From: Amycolatopsis saalfeldensis
Lineage (GTDB): Bacteria > Actinomycetota > Actinomycetes > Mycobacteriales > Pseudonocardiaceae
Direction of reading: 5' to 3'
Assembly: GCF_900110575.1 (NCBI RefSeq)
Contig: NZ_FOEF01000002.1
Location: forward strand, 124,001 to 188,000
DNA length: 64,000 bases
The notes under the pieces are model-generated. The model saw only the letters and a list, made by a program, of their open reading frames with translations. It ran no database searches and had not been told where the DNA came from. This document shows positions 1 to 18,880 of this stretch, in pieces. How positions within the stretch are numbered: the stretch's first letter is position 1; every line of letters begins with the position of its first letter. A program made the translations under genes and the position numbers.

Positions 1-601
1 GGATCCGGAGCTGGCCTTCGCCGCGCTCCGCCAGGTTGTCACCGAAGACGAGCCGACCGTGCTGATCGCCGCGGTCGACGCGGGCCGGTTCAGCGCCACC
101 GCCCGGCCGAGCGCGCTGCTGCGGGAAATGCCCGGCTACAACGAGCTGGCCGCCGCGCCCGACGCCGGGATCGGCTTGCGGGCCAAGCTCGCGGACCTGG
201 CCGGCGGCCAGCGCTTCGAGACCGTGCTCGACCTGGTCCGGGCACGCGCGGCGGAGGTGCTGGGCTACACCGATGTCGAGCTGGTCGGCGCGGAGAAGGC
301 CTTCCGGGACCTCGGTTTCGACTCACTCGGCGCGGTGGAGCTGCGCAACCAGCTCAACGCCGCGACCGGGCTGAGCCTGACCTCCACGCTGGTGTTCGAC
401 CATCCGACCCCGGCCGCGCTCGCCGAGCACATCCTGGCCGGAGTGCTGCCGGGCGAGACGGCCCAAGACGACGGCGAAGACGACGACCTCCGGGTTCCGT
501 TCGCTTCGGCGGAGGAAGCCGGGCCGTCCATCGACACGATGGAGATCGACGACCTGGTCCAGGCGGCACTCGACGGCCAGTCCGACCGGTCGAACGACTG
601 A
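1..601 (+). CDS. C-terminal end of a modular type I PKS (KR tail, ACP, docking tail), cut by window start
   Basis: The reading frame is already open at base 2, so this is the 3' end of a larger PKS gene and the GTG at 59 is an internal valine codon. It begins in the region after a ketoreductase. The pattern VDAGRF...[11 protein letters not shown] matches the tails of the modules here that have a KR but no DH, so the cut module probably leaves a hydroxyl (inference). An acyl carrier protein follows, with motif LGFDSL and its phosphopantetheine serine at 323-325. The protein ends in an acidic docking tail ([14 protein letters not shown]). This tail class pairs with the [14 protein letters not shown] coiled coil that opens the next gene, so the chain is probably handed to that protein. 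The TGA at 599-601 lies 11 nt before the next start, so the two genes are co-transcribed. Confidence 0.95.
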   Translation, partial: DPELAFAALRQVVTEDEPTVLIAAVDAGRFSATARPSALLREMPGYNELAAAPDAGIGLRAKLADLAGGQRFETVLDLVRARAAEVLGYTDVELVGAEKAFRDLGFDSLGAVELRNQLNAATGLSLTSTLVFDHPTPAALAEHILAGVLPGETAQDDGEDDDLRVPFASAEEAGPSIDTMEIDDLVQAALDGQSDRSND

Positions 602-602
602 C

Positions 603-606
603 GGAG
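603..606 (+). promoter_or_regulatory. Ribosome binding site deciding the start at 613
   Basis: GGAG lies 6 nt before the ATG at 613. The in-frame TTG at 607 and ATG at 610 sit too close to it. Confidence 0.55.
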
Positions 607-612
607 TTGATG

Positions 613-3600
613 ATGACATCGCCCAGCGAGAAGGTAGTCGCAGCGCTCAGAGCTTCACTGAAGGAGACCGAACGGCTGCGGCGGCAGAACCGGCAGCTCG
701 TCGAGAGCGTGGCGGACCCGATCGCGATCATCGCGATGAGCTGCCGGTTCCCCGGCGGCGTGGCCTCACCGGAAGACCTGTGGGACCTGGTGGACTCGGG
801 CACCGACGCCGTCTCGGGCTTCCCCGCCGACCGCGGCTGGGAGCTGGACGCCCTCGGCGGGGCCGGGGTCGACGAGCGGGGCCACGGCGTCAGCCAGCAG
901 GGCGGTTTCCTCAGCGGTGCCACCGAGTTCGACCCCGGGTTCTTCGGGATCTCGCCGCGTGAAGCGATGTCGCTGGACCCCCAGCAGCGGTTGCTGCTGG
1001 AGACCTCGTGGGAGGCCGTCGAACGGGCCGGGATCGACGCGACCCGCCTGCGCGGCACCCGGACCGGGGTGTTCGTCGGCACCAATGGGCAGGACTACGC
1101 CTACCTGGTGGTGCGCGCGCCCGCCGAGTCCACCGGCGACGTCGGCACCGGGTTCGCCGCGAGCGCGATGTCCGGGCGCGTTTCCTACACGTTCGGCCTG
1201 GAAGGGCCGTCGGTCACCGTCGACACCGCCTGCTCGTCTTCGCTGGTCGCGCTGCACCTGGCCGCGCAGTCGCTGCGGGCGGGGGAGTGCTCGCTGGCGC
1301 TGGCCGGCGGGGTGAACGTGATGTCCACCCCCGGTTCGCTGGTCGAGTTCAGCCGTCAGGGCGGGCTCGCCGCCGACGGCCGCTCCAAGGCGTTCTCCGA
1401 CGGCGCGGACGGCACCGGCTGGGCCGAGGGGGTCGGGATCCTGGTCCTGGAACGGCTTTCCGAGGCCCGGCGCAACGGTCACCAGGTCCTCGCGCTGGTC
1501 CGCGGCTCGGCGGTCAACTCCGACGGCGCGTCCAACGGCTTCACCGCGCCGAGCGGGCGCGCGCAGCGGCGGGTGATCCGGCAGGCGCTCTCCAGCGCCA
1601 AGCTGACCGCGGCCGACGTCGACGTCGTCGAGGCCCACGGCACGGGAACCCCGCTGGGCGATCCGATCGAGGCGCAGAGCCTGCTCGCGACGTACGGCAA
1701 GGACGCCGGCCGCGAGCACCCGCTGCTGCTCGGGTCGATCAAGTCGAACTTCGGCCACACCCAGGCGGCGGCCGGCGTCGCCGGCGTGATCAAGATGGTG
1801 CTGGCGCTGCGGCACGGCGTGCTGCCCCGGACCCTCCACGCGGACCCGCCTTCGTCGCATGTGGACTGGTCGCAGGGCCGGGTGGAACTGCTCGCCGAGC
1901 GGCGCGACTGGCCGGAGACGGGCCGTCCCCACCGCGCCGGGGTCTCTTCGTTCGGCGTCAGCGGCACCAATGCCCACACGATCCTCGAACAGGCGCCGGT
2001 GCCGGAAGCCGAGGAGGACAGCGCTCCGCTGCCGGCGGTCGTTTCCTGGCTTCTTTCGGGAAAAACCGAAGCCGCGCTGAAGGACCAGGCCGCCGCCTTG
2101 CTGTCCGCTTTGGACAGTGGCCCCGAACTCCGCCCCGCGGACGTGGCGCTTTCCCTGGCAACGACCCGGGCCGCCTTCGAGCACCGGCTCGCCGTGACGG
2201 CCGACGATCCCACCGAGCTGCGTGGTTTGCTGAGCGCCTGGCACGCGGGCGAAGCCGCCCCGGGCGCAACTCAGGGCGAGGTCACCCGGCGCACCAAACT
2301 CTGCGCGGTGTTCTCCGGCCAGGGCGCGCAGCGAGCCGGGATGGGCAAGGAACTCTACGAGACGTCCCCGGTGTTCGCCGAGGCGCTGGACGCGGTGCTG
2401 GCGCAATGGGACGAACCGGTCCGCGCGGCGCTCTTCGGCGCTGCTTCGCTGGACGAAACCGGGATCACCCAGCCCGCGTTGTTCGCAATCGAGGTCGCGC
2501 TGTTCCGGCTGATGGAGGCCTGGGGCGTCGTCCCGGACTTCGTGACCGGGCACTCGGTCGGCGAGATCGCCGCGGCGCACGTGGCCGGAGTGCTGTCTCT
2601 GGAAGACGCGTGCACCCTCGTGGCGGCCCGCGCGCGGCTGATGCAGGCCTTACCCGCGGGTGGGGCGATGACTTCCTTGCAGGCCCGTGAAGCCGAGGTG
2701 CAGCCGTTGCTGACCGAGGCCGTCTCGATCGCGGCGGTCAACGGGCCGGAATCTGTGGTGGTGGCCGGTGACGCCGATGAGGTCGGCCGGATCGCGGCGA
2801 AGTTCGAGGAGCTGGGGCGCAAGACCAAGAAGCTCGTGGTGTCGCACGCCTTCCACTCGCCGCTGATGGACCCGATGCTCGACGAGTTCCGCCGGGTCGT
2901 TCGCGGGCTGACCTTCAGCAAGCCGGTGATCCCGCTGGTCTCGAACCTGACCGGCGAGGTGGCGACCGGGGATCTGGTGTGCTCCCCGGAGTACTGGGTG
3001 TCTCACGTGCGTCAGCCGGTGCGGTTCGCCGACGGCGTCCAGGCCGCCCGCGCGGCCGGGGTGACGGCCTTCTTCGAACTCGGCCCGGACGGCGTGGCCT
3101 CGGCCATGGTGCAGGACGTTCTGGGGGACACCGCGTTGGCTGTCCCCGCGCTGCGCAAGAACCGCGGCGAGCAAGCCGCGGTCGTGTCGGCGCTGTCCCG
3201 GCTGCACGTCGCCGGGGTCCAGGTCGACTGGGCGGCGCACTACGCCGGAACTGCCGCGCGGCGGGTCGGGCTGCCGACCTACGCGTTCCAGCACGAGCGC
3301 TTCTGGCCTGAGGTGGCCGAGCCGGTACGGAACACCGTTGACGGGCGATTCTGGGACGCCGTCGAACGTGAAGACCTCGACGGGCTCGCTGCCGACCTGG
3401 GCGTCGAAGGGGCCGCCCTCGGTGCTGTGGTGCCCGCGCTGGCCTCTTGGCACCGCAAGCGTCAGGAACAGTCCACTGTAGACTCCTGGCGGTACCGTGA
3501 GAGCTGGGTGCCGCTGACCGGGCCCCAGGCGGTCGGCCTCCGGGGCTCCTGGCTCGTCGTCGTCCCGCAGTCGCTTGCCGGGGATGACTGGGCCGCGTCG

Positions 3601-6600
3601 GTGGTCGAAGCCATGGGTCCGGCGGCCGTTCGGCTCGACGTCGGCGCGACCGGTCGCGCGGAGGTGGCGCGGCGGCTGCGAGACGCCGGTGAGGTCGCCG
3701 GAGTGGTGTCCCTGCTGGCTTTCCTCGACTCCGGCGCCTCGGCCACCACGGAACTGTTGCAGGCCCTGGGCGACGCCGGATCGGCCGCGCCGGTCTGGGC
3801 CGTGACCCGCGGCGCGGTGTCGACGGGACGCGGGGAACGGCTCCTCGAGGTCGGCCAGGCCGCGGTGTGGGGGCTGGGCCGCGTGGCCGCGCTGGAGTAC
3901 CCCGAGATCTGGGGTGGCCTGATCGACCTCCCAGAGGTGCTCGACGAGCGCGCGTCACGACGGTTCGCCGGACTGCTCGGCCGGGCGGACAACGCCGAAG
4001 ACCAGGTCGCTGTGCGGGATTCGGGGGTGTTCGCCCGTCGTCTGGTTCCCGCTCCGGCGGCCGACGGGCTGAGGGCCTGGGTTCCCACCGGCACCGTTCT
4101 GATCACCGGCGGCACCGGCGCGCTCGGCGCGCATGTCGCCCGGGATCTGGCGGCGAAGGGTGCTCCGCATCTGGTGCTGGCGAGTCGCCGTGGGGCGGAC
4201 GCGCCGGGGGCGCAGGACTTGTGTGATGAGCTGACGTCGTTGGGTGCTCGGGTCACCGTGGCTGCTTGTGACGTTTCGGATCGTGACGCGGTGCGGGAGT
4301 TGCTGGTGGGGCTTCCGGGTGAGTTTCCGTTGACCGCGGTGGTGCATACCGCGGGTGTCCTTGACGACGGTGTGCTCGATGGGCTGACTCCGGATCGGTT
4401 CGAGGCGGTGTTCCGGGCGAAGGTCGCCTCGGCGCTGGTCCTCGACGAGCTGACCCGCGACCTCGGGCTGGCCGTGTTCGCGCTGTTCTCCTCGGTGGCC
4501 GGTTCGGTCGGAAACCTCGGGCAGGGCAACTACGCGGCGGCGAACGCGGTCCTGGACGCGATCGCCGAACGCCGTCGCGCCGACGGGCTCGCTGCGACGT
4601 CGATCGCTTGGGCGGCGTGGTCCGGTGGCGGCATGGCCGACGACGCCAAGGTCGAGGAGCGCTCACGTCGGCTCGGCACGTCGGTGCTGGAACCCGGCAC
4701 GGCCCTCGCCGCGCTCGGCCAGGCCGTCTCCGAACCGTCGGCGACCGTGGTGATCGCCGATCTGCAGAATCCCGCCCTCCTCACCGCCCTGCTGAGCCTG
4801 CGGCCGACGCCGCTGCTCGCGGAGCTGCCCGAGGCCCGGCGCATCCGTTCGGCCGCCGCGCCCGCCGACGCCGGGGCCACCGCGCCCGCACTGCGCGCCC
4901 GGCTCGCCGGACTGTCCGAAATCGACCGTGTCGCGGCGGTGCTCGAACTCGTCCGCGGTGACGCCGCCGCCGTGCTCGGGCATGGCTCGCCGGCCGCCAT
5001 CGGGGCCGAGAAGGCGTTCCGGGATCTGGGCTTCGACTCCTTGACCGCGATCGAGATCCGCAACCGGCTCGCCACCGCCACCGGGCTGACCCTGCCCGCC
5101 ACCCTCGTCTTCGACTACCCGACGCCGGCCGTGCTCGCTGCTCATCTGGTGGCTCAGCTCCTCGGGCTGACGGCCGAAACCACCGAGGTGACGAAGAGCG
5201 CGTCCGCCGTCGACGAGCCGATCGCGATCGTCGGCATGGGCTGCCGGTTCCCCGGTGGGGTCGCTTCACCGGAGGACCTCTGGCAGTTGCTGTCCGACGG
5301 CCGCGACGCGATGTCGGACTTCCCCGCCGACCGCGGCTGGGACCTCGACGCCCTCGCCGGCGACGGCCGGGGGACCAGTGTCACCGGGCAGGGCGGTTTC
5401 CTTTACGACGCCGCAGAATTCGACGCCGGGTTCTTCGGTATTTCGCCGCGTGAGGCCATGGCGATGGACCCGCAGCAGCGGTTGCTGCTCGAGACGTCTT
5501 GGGAGGCTGTCGAGCGGGCCGGGATCGACCCGGGGACCTTGCGCGGCAGCCCGACCGGGGTGTTCATCGGGACCAACGGGCAGGACTACGCGAGTCTCGT
5601 CGTGAGCTCACGCGAGGACGTGGAAGGGCACGCCAGCACGGGCTTGGCGGCGAGTGTGGTGTCGGGCCGGATTTCTTACACGTTCGGTTTTGAGGGTCCG
5701 GCGGTGACGGTGGACACGGCGTGCTCGTCGTCGTTGGTGGCGTTGCATTGGGCGGCGCAGGCGTTGCGGTCTGGTGAGTGTTCGCTGGCGTTGGCCGGTG
5801 GTGTGACGGTGATGTCGACGGCGATGGGTTTTGCGGGGTTCAGCCGTCAGGGCGGGTTGGCTCCGGATGGTCGTTGCAAGGCGTTTTCCGACGATGCGGA
5901 TGGGACCGGGTGGGCTGAGGGCGCGGGAGTCCTCGTCGTCGAACGATTGTCGGATGCCGAACGCCGGGGGCACCGGATCCTCGCGGTGATGCGGGGTTCG
6001 GCGGTGAATCAGGATGGTGCGTCGAACGGGTTGACGGCGCCGAATGGTCCGGCGCAGCAGCGGGTGATCCGGCAGGCGTTGGCCGGAGCGGGATTGGCTG
6101 CTTCGGATGTTGATGCGGTGGAGGCGCATGGGACCGGGACGGTTTTGGGTGATCCGATTGAGGCGCAGGCGATTCTGGCGACTTATGGTCAGGGTCGGGA
6201 GGTTCCGTTGTGGTTGGGCGGGATCAAGTCGAATCTCGGGCATACTCAGGCTGCGGCTGGGGTGGCGGGTGTGATCAAGATGGTGATGGCGATCCGGCAT
6301 GGGATTTTGCCGGAGACCTTGCATGTGAGTGCGCCGTCGTCGCATGTGGACTGGTCTTCGGGTGCGGTGTCGTTGTTGACGAAGCAGACTGCGTGGCCGG
6401 AGGTGGATCGTCCGCGGCGGGCGGGGGTGTCGTCGTTCGGGCTCAGCGGGACCAATGCGCACGTGATCCTCGAGCAGGCGCCGGGTGCCGAACGGGCGGT
6501 GGAAACGGTTTCCGGGGCAGTGGTGCTGTGGCCGCTGTCGGCGAAATCGGAAACCGCGCTGGCGGAGCAGATCCGCCGGATCAAGTCCTTCGCCGACGCC

Positions 6601-9600
6601 AACCCCGGCGTTCCCGCGGCCGAGGTGGGCCGTTCGCTGGTCCACGGCCGGGCCCTGTTCGAGCACCGCGCGGTCCTCCTGGGCGGTTCCGAGCCGGTGA
6701 CCGGGAGCGCCGGGCCACGGTCCACGGCCGTGCTGTTCTCCGGCCAGGGCAGCCAGCAGCTGGGCATGGGACGCGAGCTGTACGACCGCTTCCCGGTGTT
6801 CGCGGACGCCTTCGACGCCGTGGCCGCGGAGCTGGACCGGGGCGCCGACCGCCCGTTGCGTGAGGTCGTCTGGGGCACCGACGCCGAGGCGCTCGACCGG
6901 ACCGGTTACGCCCAGCCCGCGTTGTTCGCGATCGAGGTCGCGCTGTTCCGGCTGGTCGAGGCCTTCGGGATCAGGCCGGCCCGGGTGGCGGGGCACTCGA
7001 TCGGCGAGATCGCGGCGGCCCATGTCGCTGGGGTCCTCTCGCTGGCCGACGCTTGCACGCTGGTGGCGGCGCGGGCTCGGTTGATGCAGGCGCTGCCGGC
7101 GGGTGCCGGGGCGATGGTGTCGGTCCGTGCGGCCGAGGCCGAGGTGCTGCCGCTGCTGGCGGGCCACGAGGACCGCGTGTCGATCGCCGCGGTGAACGGC
7201 CCGGACACGGTGGTCGTGGCCGGTGCCGAAGACGCCGTGCTGGCCATCGCCGAGCAGCTGACGGCCGCGGGCCGCAAGACCAAGCGGCTGGCGGTGTCGC
7301 ACGCGTTCCACTCGCCGTTGATGGACCCGATGCTGGACGAATTCGCCCGCGCGATCGCCGGCTTGTCCTTCGAGAAGCCGCGGATCGCGTTCGTTTCCAC
7401 CGTCACCGGGAAACCGGCGACTGACGAAGAACTGTGCTCACCCGGGTACTGGGTGCGGCAGGTGCGGGAGCCGGTGCGGTTCGCCGACGGCGTCGCGACG
7501 CTCGTCGCCGAGGGTGCGGACACCTTGGTCGAGCTGGGCCCGGGCGGGGTGCTTGCGGGCCTGGCCCTCGCCCTGGTCGATCCCGCGACGGTCACCGTGG
7601 TCCCGGCGCTGCGCCGGGGACGCGGCGAAGAAGCGGCGCTGGTGACCGCGCTCGCCGAGCTGCACGTGATCGGTGCCGGGGTCGAGTGGAGCCCGTGGTT
7701 CACCGGCTCGGACGCCGTCGTGGACCTGCCGACCTACCCGTTCCAGCGCGAGCGCTACTGGCCGACCCCCGGCACGCCCGCGGCCGACGCCGCCGGGCTG
7801 GGCCTGCTCGACGCCGGGCACCCGCTGCTCGGCGCGGCGACCGCGGTGGCCGGTTCGAAGGGCGTGCTGCTGACCGGCCGGATCTCCGCCGCCACCGCAC
7901 CGTGGCTCGCCGAGCACGTGCTCAACGGCGCGTTTTCCCTTCCCTCGGCCGGTTTCGCCGAACTGGCGCTCCGCGCGGCCGACCAGGTGGGCTGTGAGCG
8001 GGTCGAGGAACTGACCGTCACCACCCCGCTGCGGCTCGGCCCGGAGGACGCCGTCGCCGTGCAGGTGTGGGTCGGCGAGCCGGACGACACCGGGCGCCGG
8101 GCGATCACCGTCCACTCGTGTGTTGCCGACGCCGACTGGACCTTGCACGCGACCGGGAGCCTGGCCGCCGGGCCAGCCGCCCCGTTCGACCTCGGCAGCT
8201 GGCCGCCCGAAGCCACCCCGCTCGACCTCGACGGCATCTACGACGAGTTCGCCGCGGACGGCCGCGAGTACGGACCGGTGTTCCGAGGCCTGCGCGCAGT
8301 GTGGCAACGCGGCGACGACGTCTTCGCCGAAGTCGCCCTCCCGGACGGCACCGAGGATGTCGCCGCGTTCGGCCTGCATCCCGCGCTGCTCGATGCGGCC
8401 CTGCAGACGGCGAACTTCACCGTGCAGGCCGAGAACGGGCTCGACGCGGTGTCGTGGGCGGGACTGACCTTGCACGCGGCCGCCGCGTCGGTCTTGCGGG
8501 TCCGGCTGACCGCCACCGGTGACAACACCGTCTCACTGTCCGCTGTGGACGCTGAGGGCGCGCCGGTGCTGTCGGCCGAGTCGGTGCGGCTGCGGCCGTT
8601 CGACACCGCGAAGCCCGAGACCGTGACGGACGGCTCGCTGTTCCGGCTGGGCTGGATCCCGGCGGAGCCCGCACTGCCGGAGCCCGGCCGGACCTGGGCC
8701 GTGCTGGGTGCCGACGAACTCGGCCTGACCGGCGCGGTCAAAGCCGCCGGATACCGGGTCACGGCCGGCGAGAAGCTCACGGACCTGGCCGGGGAGACCG
8801 TGCCGGACTTCGTGCTCGTGCCGGTGACCGGGGCCGGTGACCTGCCCGCCGCCGCGCTCGCGACGACCTCCCGGGTCCTGGAAGTGGTGCAGGACTGGGC
8901 TTCGGACGAGCGGCTCGCCGAAACGCGGCTGCTGTTCGTGACGCGGAACGCCGCCGGTGAGACGGTGACGGACCTGGCCGCGGCCCCGGTGTGGGGGCTC
9001 GTCCGCGCCGCCCAGCTGGAGAACCCCGGCTCGTTCCTGATCACCGACCTGGACGGGGAAGACGCTTCCCCAGTACCGCGGCTCCCGGGCCTGCTGGCGG
9101 CAGGCGAGACACAGGCCGTGGTACGAGACGGAGTGGTCTGCGTGGGACGGCTCCAGCGCGCGCCCGCCGGAACCGGCGGCCGGGCCTGGGATCCCGACGG
9201 GACGGTCCTGATCACCGGTGGCACCGGCGGCCTCGGCGGGCAGCTCGCGCGCCACGTGGTCGCCGAACGCGGCGTCCGGCATCTGCTGCTGGCCAGCCGG
9301 CGCGGCCCGGAGGCGCCCGGCGCGGACGAACTCCGCGCGGACCTGCTCGCACTCGGCGCCGAAGCGACCATCGTCGCCTGTGATACCGCCGATCGCCAGG
9401 CCGTCGCGGACCTGCTGGGCCAAGTCCATTCCGGACACCCGCTGACCGCGGTTGTGCACACGGCCGGCGTGCTCGATGACGGTGTGCTCGGCTCGCTGAC
9501 CGCGGAACGCCTCGCCACCGTCGCCCGGCCGAAGGCCGACGGCGCCTGGCATCTCCACGAACTCACGAAGGACGACGATCTCGCGGCGTTTGTGCTGTTC

Positions 9601-10515
9601 TCCTCGGTCGCCGGGGTGATGGGCAGCCCGGGACAGGCCAACTACGCGGCGGCCAACAGCTTCCTCGACGCCTTGGCGCAGCTGCGCGCCGCCGAGGGAC
9701 AGGCGGCCACGTCGCTGGCGTGGGGCCCGTGGGCGTCCGGCAGCGGCATGACCAGCACGCTGAGCGACACGTCACGGCGGCGGATCGCGGGCGCCGGCCT
9801 CCCGGAGCTGTCCCCTGAGGAGGGCCTGGCGCTGTTCGACCGGTCCACCGCGTCGGACGAGGCGCTGCTGGTGCCGCTCGCGCTCGGCGCCGGCTCGATG
9901 CGGGCCCAGAGCGTGGTTCCGGCTGTGCTGAGGAGCCTGGTCAAGACGACGCGGCGCACGGCGGCCGCCGAAGCGGCCGTCTCGCAGGCCGGGTTCGCCG
10001 AGCAGCTCGCAGAAATGCGCGAGGGCGACCGGCAGCGTCACCTGGTCGACCTCGTGCGGAACGCGGTGGCCGCCGTGCTGGCCCACGGCTCGCCCGAAGC
10101 GATCGGGGCCACTCGCGAATTCCGCGAACTCGGCTTCGATTCGCTGACCGCGGTCGAACTCCGCAACCGGCTGACCGCCGCGACCGGCCTGCGCCTGCCC
10201 GCGACGCTGGCCTTCGACTACCCCACGCCGGCGGTGCTCGCGGAGCACCTCGGCACCGAATTGCTGACCGGCGATCCCGCCGACGCCGGGCCGTCCCTGC
10301 TCGCCGAACTCGATCGGCTGGAAGCCGCGCTCGCCGCGAGCGAACCCGACGACGTCACCCGGGGCGGGGTCGCGGCGCGGCTGCGGCGCCTGGTGGCCGG
10401 CTGGAGCGGGCCCGCCGGCGAGCCCGGAACACCCGACGTCACCGAGAGGATCCAGTCGGCCAGCGCCGATGAGGTCTTCGACTTCATCGACAGGGAACTC
10501 GGCCGGCTGAAGTAA
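613..10515 (+). CDS. Bimodular type I PKS: KS-AT-KR-ACP / KS-AT-DH-KR-ACP (near the end of the assembly line)
   Basis: A 3300-residue cytoplasmic multienzyme with two malonate-adding modules, here called A and B. Start 613 is chosen from GGAG at 603-606, and the protein opens with a docking coil ([14 protein letters not shown]). Module A: KS from about residue 35 with Cys207 (DTACSSS); AT with GHSVG Ser648 and HAFH from His745, read as malonyl-specific; no DH; KR from 1160 with an LDD motif at 1250 (B-type) and Tyr1307; ACP Ser1476. Module B: KS from 1534, Cys1704; AT Ser2129 and HAFH at 2230, malonyl; DH with His2435 in an HxxxGxxxxP motif and Asp2594; KR from 2863, LDD at 2954, Tyr3011; ACP Ser3177. 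Predicted output is a hydroxyl, then an isolated double bond. The C-terminal docking region ends [13 protein letters not shown] and suits the next gene. Residue 680 is encoded by a rare TTA. Parts are near-identical in DNA to modules 2 and 3 of the PKS at 25855. Stereochemical readings are inferred from motifs. Confidence 0.97.
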   Translation: MTSPSEKVVAALRASLKETERLRRQNRQLVESVADPIAIIAMSCRFPGGVASPEDLWDLVDSGTDAVSGFPADRGWELDALGGAGVDERGHGVSQQGGFLSGATEFDPGFFGISPREAMSLDPQQRLLLETSWEAVERAGIDATRLRGTRTGVFVGTNGQDYAYLVVRAPAESTGDVGTGFAASAMSGRVSYTFGLEGPSVTVDTACSSSLVALHLAAQSLRAGECSLALAGGVNVMSTPGSLVEFSRQGGLAADGRSKAFSDGADGTGWAEGVGILVLERLSEARRNGHQVLALVRGSAVNSDGASNGFTAPSGRAQRRVIRQALSSAKLTAADVDVVEAHGTGTPLGDPIEAQSLLATYGKDAGREHPLLLGSIKSNFGHTQAAAGVAGVIKMVLALRHGVLPRTLHADPPSSHVDWSQGRVELLAERRDWPETGRPHRAGVSSFGVSGTNAHTILEQAPVPEAEEDSAPLPAVVSWLLSGKTEAALKDQAAALLSALDSGPELRPADVALSLATTRAAFEHRLAVTADDPTELRGLLSAWHAGEAAPGATQGEVTRRTKLCAVFSGQGAQRAGMGKELYETSPVFAEALDAVLAQWDEPVRAALFGAASLDETGITQPALFAIEVALFRLMEAWGVVPDFVTGHSVGEIAAAHVAGVLSLEDACTLVAARARLMQALPAGGAMTSLQAREAEVQPLLTEAVSIAAVNGPESVVVAGDADEVGRIAAKFEELGRKTKKLVVSHAFHSPLMDPMLDEFRRVVRGLTFSKPVIPLVSNLTGEVATGDLVCSPEYWVSHVRQPVRFADGVQAARAAGVTAFFELGPDGVASAMVQDVLGDTALAVPALRKNRGEQAAVVSALSRLHVAGVQVDWAAHYAGTAARRVGLPTYAFQHERFWPEVAEPVRNTVDGRFWDAVEREDLDGLAADLGVEGAALGAVVPALASWHRKRQEQSTVDSWRYRESWVPLTGPQAVGLRGSWLVVVPQSLAGDDWAASVVEAMGPAAVRLDVGATGRAEVARRLRDAGEVAGVVSLLAFLDSGASATTELLQALGDAGSAAPVWAVTRGAVSTGRGERLLEVGQAAVWGLGRVAALEYPEIWGGLIDLPEVLDERASRRFAGLLGRADNAEDQVAVRDSGVFARRLVPAPAADGLRAWVPTGTVLITGGTGALGAHVARDLAAKGAPHLVLASRRGADAPGAQDLCDELTSLGARVTVAACDVSDRDAVRELLVGLPGEFPLTAVVHTAGVLDDGVLDGLTPDRFEAVFRAKVASALVLDELTRDLGLAVFALFSSVAGSVGNLGQGNYAAANAVLDAIAERRRADGLAATSIAWAAWSGGGMADDAKVEERSRRLGTSVLEPGTALAALGQAVSEPSATVVIADLQNPALLTALLSLRPTPLLAELPEARRIRSAAAPADAGATAPALRARLAGLSEIDRVAAVLELVRGDAAAVLGHGSPAAIGAEKAFRDLGFDSLTAIEIRNRLATATGLTLPATLVFDYPTPAVLAAHLVAQLLGLTAETTEVTKSASAVDEPIAIVGMGCRFPGGVASPEDLWQLLSDGRDAMSDFPADRGWDLDALAGDGRGTSVTGQGGFLYDAAEFDAGFFGISPREAMAMDPQQRLLLETSWEAVERAGIDPGTLRGSPTGVFIGTNGQDYASLVVSSREDVEGHASTGLAASVVSGRISYTFGFEGPAVTVDTACSSSLVALHWAAQALRSGECSLALAGGVTVMSTAMGFAGFSRQGGLAPDGRCKAFSDDADGTGWAEGAGVLVVERLSDAERRGHRILAVMRGSAVNQDGASNGLTAPNGPAQQRVIRQALAGAGLAASDVDAVEAHGTGTVLGDPIEAQAILATYGQGREVPLWLGGIKSNLGHTQAAAGVAGVIKMVMAIRHGILPETLHVSAPSSHVDWSSGAVSLLTKQTAWPEVDRPRRAGVSSFGLSGTNAHVILEQAPGAERAVETVSGAVVLWPLSAKSETALAEQIRRIKSFADANPGVPAAEVGRSLVHGRALFEHRAVLLGGSEPVTGSAGPRSTAVLFSGQGSQQLGMGRELYDRFPVFADAFDAVAAELDRGADRPLREVVWGTDAEALDRTGYAQPALFAIEVALFRLVEAFGIRPARVAGHSIGEIAAAHVAGVLSLADACTLVAARARLMQALPAGAGAMVSVRAAEAEVLPLLAGHEDRVSIAAVNGPDTVVVAGAEDAVLAIAEQLTAAGRKTKRLAVSHAFHSPLMDPMLDEFARAIAGLSFEKPRIAFVSTVTGKPATDEELCSPGYWVRQVREPVRFADGVATLVAEGADTLVELGPGGVLAGLALALVDPATVTVVPALRRGRGEEAALVTALAELHVIGAGVEWSPWFTGSDAVVDLPTYPFQRERYWPTPGTPAADAAGLGLLDAGHPLLGAATAVAGSKGVLLTGRISAATAPWLAEHVLNGAFSLPSAGFAELALRAADQVGCERVEELTVTTPLRLGPEDAVAVQVWVGEPDDTGRRAITVHSCVADADWTLHATGSLAAGPAAPFDLGSWPPEATPLDLDGIYDEFAADGREYGPVFRGLRAVWQRGDDVFAEVALPDGTEDVAAFGLHPALLDAALQTANFTVQAENGLDAVSWAGLTLHAAAASVLRVRLTATGDNTVSLSAVDAEGAPVLSAESVRLRPFDTAKPETVTDGSLFRLGWIPAEPALPEPGRTWAVLGADELGLTGAVKAAGYRVTAGEKLTDLAGETVPDFVLVPVTGAGDLPAAALATTSRVLEVVQDWASDERLAETRLLFVTRNAAGETVTDLAAAPVWGLVRAAQLENPGSFLITDLDGEDASPVPRLPGLLAAGETQAVVRDGVVCVGRLQRAPAGTGGRAWDPDGTVLITGGTGGLGGQLARHVVAERGVRHLLLASRRGPEAPGADELRADLLALGAEATIVACDTADRQAVADLLGQVHSGHPLTAVVHTAGVLDDGVLGSLTAERLATVARPKADGAWHLHELTKDDDLAAFVLFSSVAGVMGSPGQANYAAANSFLDALAQLRAAEGQAATSLAWGPWASGSGMTSTLSDTSRRRIAGAGLPELSPEEGLALFDRSTASDEALLVPLALGAGSMRAQSVVPAVLRSLVKTTRRTAAAEAAVSQAGFAEQLAEMREGDRQRHLVDLVRNAVAAVLAHGSPEAIGATREFRELGFDSLTAVELRNRLTAATGLRLPATLAFDYPTPAVLAEHLGTELLTGDPADAGPSLLAELDRLEAALAASEPDDVTRGGVAARLRRLVAGWSGPAGEPGTPDVTERIQSASADEVFDFIDRELGRLK
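3919..4620 (+). repeat. KR-region tract duplicated in the PKS at 25855
   Basis: This stretch of module A aligns without gaps to 35530-36231 (constant offset 31611). It includes a 74-bp block, 4132-4205, identical to 35743-35816. It covers most of the KR from just before the NADPH motif past the catalytic Tyr. Differences elsewhere are mostly synonymous, which points to recent duplication or gene conversion. Confidence 0.85.
5647..6480 (+). repeat. KS tract with odd codon use, duplicated at 37255-38088
   Basis: This part of the module B KS aligns without gaps to 37255-38088 (offset 31608). Identical runs include 5647-5705 and 6361-6416. Codon choice shifts here to GGT, TTG, GAT, ATT, CAT and ACT, unlike the C/G-ending codons on either side. 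The KS at 10556 has almost the same protein sequence in normal GC-rich codons. Confidence 0.85.
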
Positions 10516-10537
10516 CGGCTGACCCGTGGCCACGGAC

Positions 10538-10545
10538 AGGAAAGG
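10538..10545 (+). promoter_or_regulatory. Ribosome binding site deciding the start at 10556
   Basis: AGGAAAGG lies 10 nt before ATG 10556. It rules out the in-frame GTG at 10526, which would add ten residues upstream of the docking coil. Confidence 0.65.
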
Positions 10546-10555
10546 TTCACTCACG

Positions 10556-17635
<7,080 letters not shown>

Positions 17636-17652
17636 CCGCCACCGGAAAGCAG

Positions 17653-17683
17653 CCGACCCCGGGCCGAGGTGGCCCGGGGTCGG
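17653..17683. terminator. Bidirectional terminator hairpin between convergent genes
   Basis: A perfect 13-bp inverted repeat (left arm 17653-17665, right arm 17671-17683) with a 5-nt loop sits in the 69-bp gap between the PKS stop and the P450 stop. A short TTT follows on the plus strand. It is well placed to stop transcription from both sides; the call rests on structure alone. Confidence 0.75.
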
Positions 17684-17704
17684 TTTCACGTAGCGGCAGC
17701 CGAT

Positions 17705-18880
17705 TCACCACCTGACGGGCAGGGCGTGCAGCCCGAACAGGATCCCGTCGTACTTGAAGGGCAGTTCCTCGACCGGGGCGGCGATCTCGAGCGTGGGGAT
17801 CCGCTCGAACAGCGTGCGGTAGACGATCTCCATCTCGGCCCGGACCAGGTTCTGGCCGAGGCACTGGTGCACGCCGTAGCCGAACGCGACGTGGTGGCGG
17901 GCGGGCCGGGCGGGGTCGAAGCGTGCCGGGCCGTCGAAGGCGCCGCTGTCGTGGTTCGCGGCGGCGACCAGGGGGATGATGCCCTCGCCGGCCTTGATCA
18001 GCTGGCCGCCGATCTCCACGTCCTCGACCGCCACGCGCAGCGCGACCAGGTCGGCGACCGAGTGCAGGCGCAGGAGTTCCTCGACCACCCGCTCGTCGCC
18101 GATCCACTCGCGGTTCGCCAGCAGGGTGATCACGCCGAGGGAGATGTTGTTGGCCGTGGTCTCGTGGCCGGCGATCAGCAGCAGCATCGCGACACCGGAG
18201 AGTTCCTGCGGCGTCATGGTGCCCGCGGCGAGCAGCCGGCTCAGCAGATCGTCGCCCGGCCGTTGCTGCTTGAGGGTGATCAGACGGGTGATGTAGCGCA
18301 GGATGTGCTTCCCGGCGGCTTCGCGCTCGTCGTCGGTGGAGGCGAAGCTGACCAGCACGCGGGTCTTGGCTTCGAAGAACTCGTGGTCGGCGTAGGGCAC
18401 CCCGAGCAGCGCGGTGATCACCAGCGACGGCACCGGCAGCGCGAAGTCGGCCACCAGGTCGGCGGAGTTCCCGGCCGCGAGCATGGCGTCGATCCGCCCG
18501 TCGACGACCCGCTGGATCTCCGGCCGCAGCTCCTTGATCTTGCGGACGGTGAACTCCGGGATCAGCGTCTTGCGGAACCGGCCGTGCTCGGGCGGGTCCA
18601 TCCCGACGAACCAGCCCGGCACCTGGTCCGGCGCGGGCACCCCGCCGGTCCGGCCGAAGCTCGGGAAACCGGCGTGGGTCGGGTTGGAGCTGATCCGGCG
18701 GTCGGTGAGCACGGTGCGGACGTCCTCGTGCCGGGCGACCAGCCAGACTTTCGTGTCGGCGCCCAGCGCGGTCCGGACCAGCCCCGGCCGCGCGCGGATG
18801 TCCGCGTATTCGGGCGGTGGGAAGGAGACGCCCGCCCGGCGGCCCGGAAAATCGACGGTGTTCTGCTCGGTGGTCGTCAT
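17705..18880 (-). CDS. Cytochrome P450, CYP105-like, probable macrolide tailoring oxidase
   Basis: A 391-residue soluble bacterial P450 of normal length. The I-helix oxygen-binding motif AGHETT is at residues 237-242, the K-helix ExxR is E268-R271, and the heme-ligand Cys340 lies in FGYGVHQCLG. The N-terminal half (FVGMDPPEHGRFRKTL) resembles CYP105 and related macrolide P450s. It is the last gene of a three-gene minus-strand operon; its ATG overlaps the aminotransferase stop by 4 bp (18877-18880). In polyene clusters a P450 beside the aminosugar aminotransferase hydroxylates the ring or oxidises a methyl branch, and a similar late step on this polyketide is inferred. No ferredoxin gene is adjacent, unlike the NysM arrangement, so a ferredoxin from elsewhere would be needed. 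The oxidation site cannot be deduced. Confidence 0.93.
   Translation of the reverse strand: MTTTEQNTVDFPGRRAGVSFPPPEYADIRARPGLVRTALGADTKVWLVARHEDVRTVLTDRRISSNPTHAGFPSFGRTGGVPAPDQVPGWFVGMDPPEHGRFRKTLIPEFTVRKIKELRPEIQRVVDGRIDAMLAAGNSADLVADFALPVPSLVITALLGVPYADHEFFEAKTRVLVSFASTDDEREAAGKHILRYITRLITLKQQRPGDDLLSRLLAAGTMTPQELSGVAMLLLIAGHETTANNISLGVITLLANREWIGDERVVEELLRLHSVADLVALRVAVEDVEIGGQLIKAGEGIIPLVAAANHDSGAFDGPARFDPARPARHHVAFGYGVHQCLGQNLVRAEMEIVYRTLFERIPTLEIAAPVEELPFKYDGILFGLHALPVRW

Noticed and set aside
1..6. GGATCC at the very start
   Set aside because: Probably just a BamHI/Sau3A edge of a cloned or cut fragment, with no biological meaning.
59..61. GTG as the start of a small ACP gene
   Set aside because: The frame is open upstream to base 2 with KR-tail sequence, so this is an internal codon of a truncated PKS.
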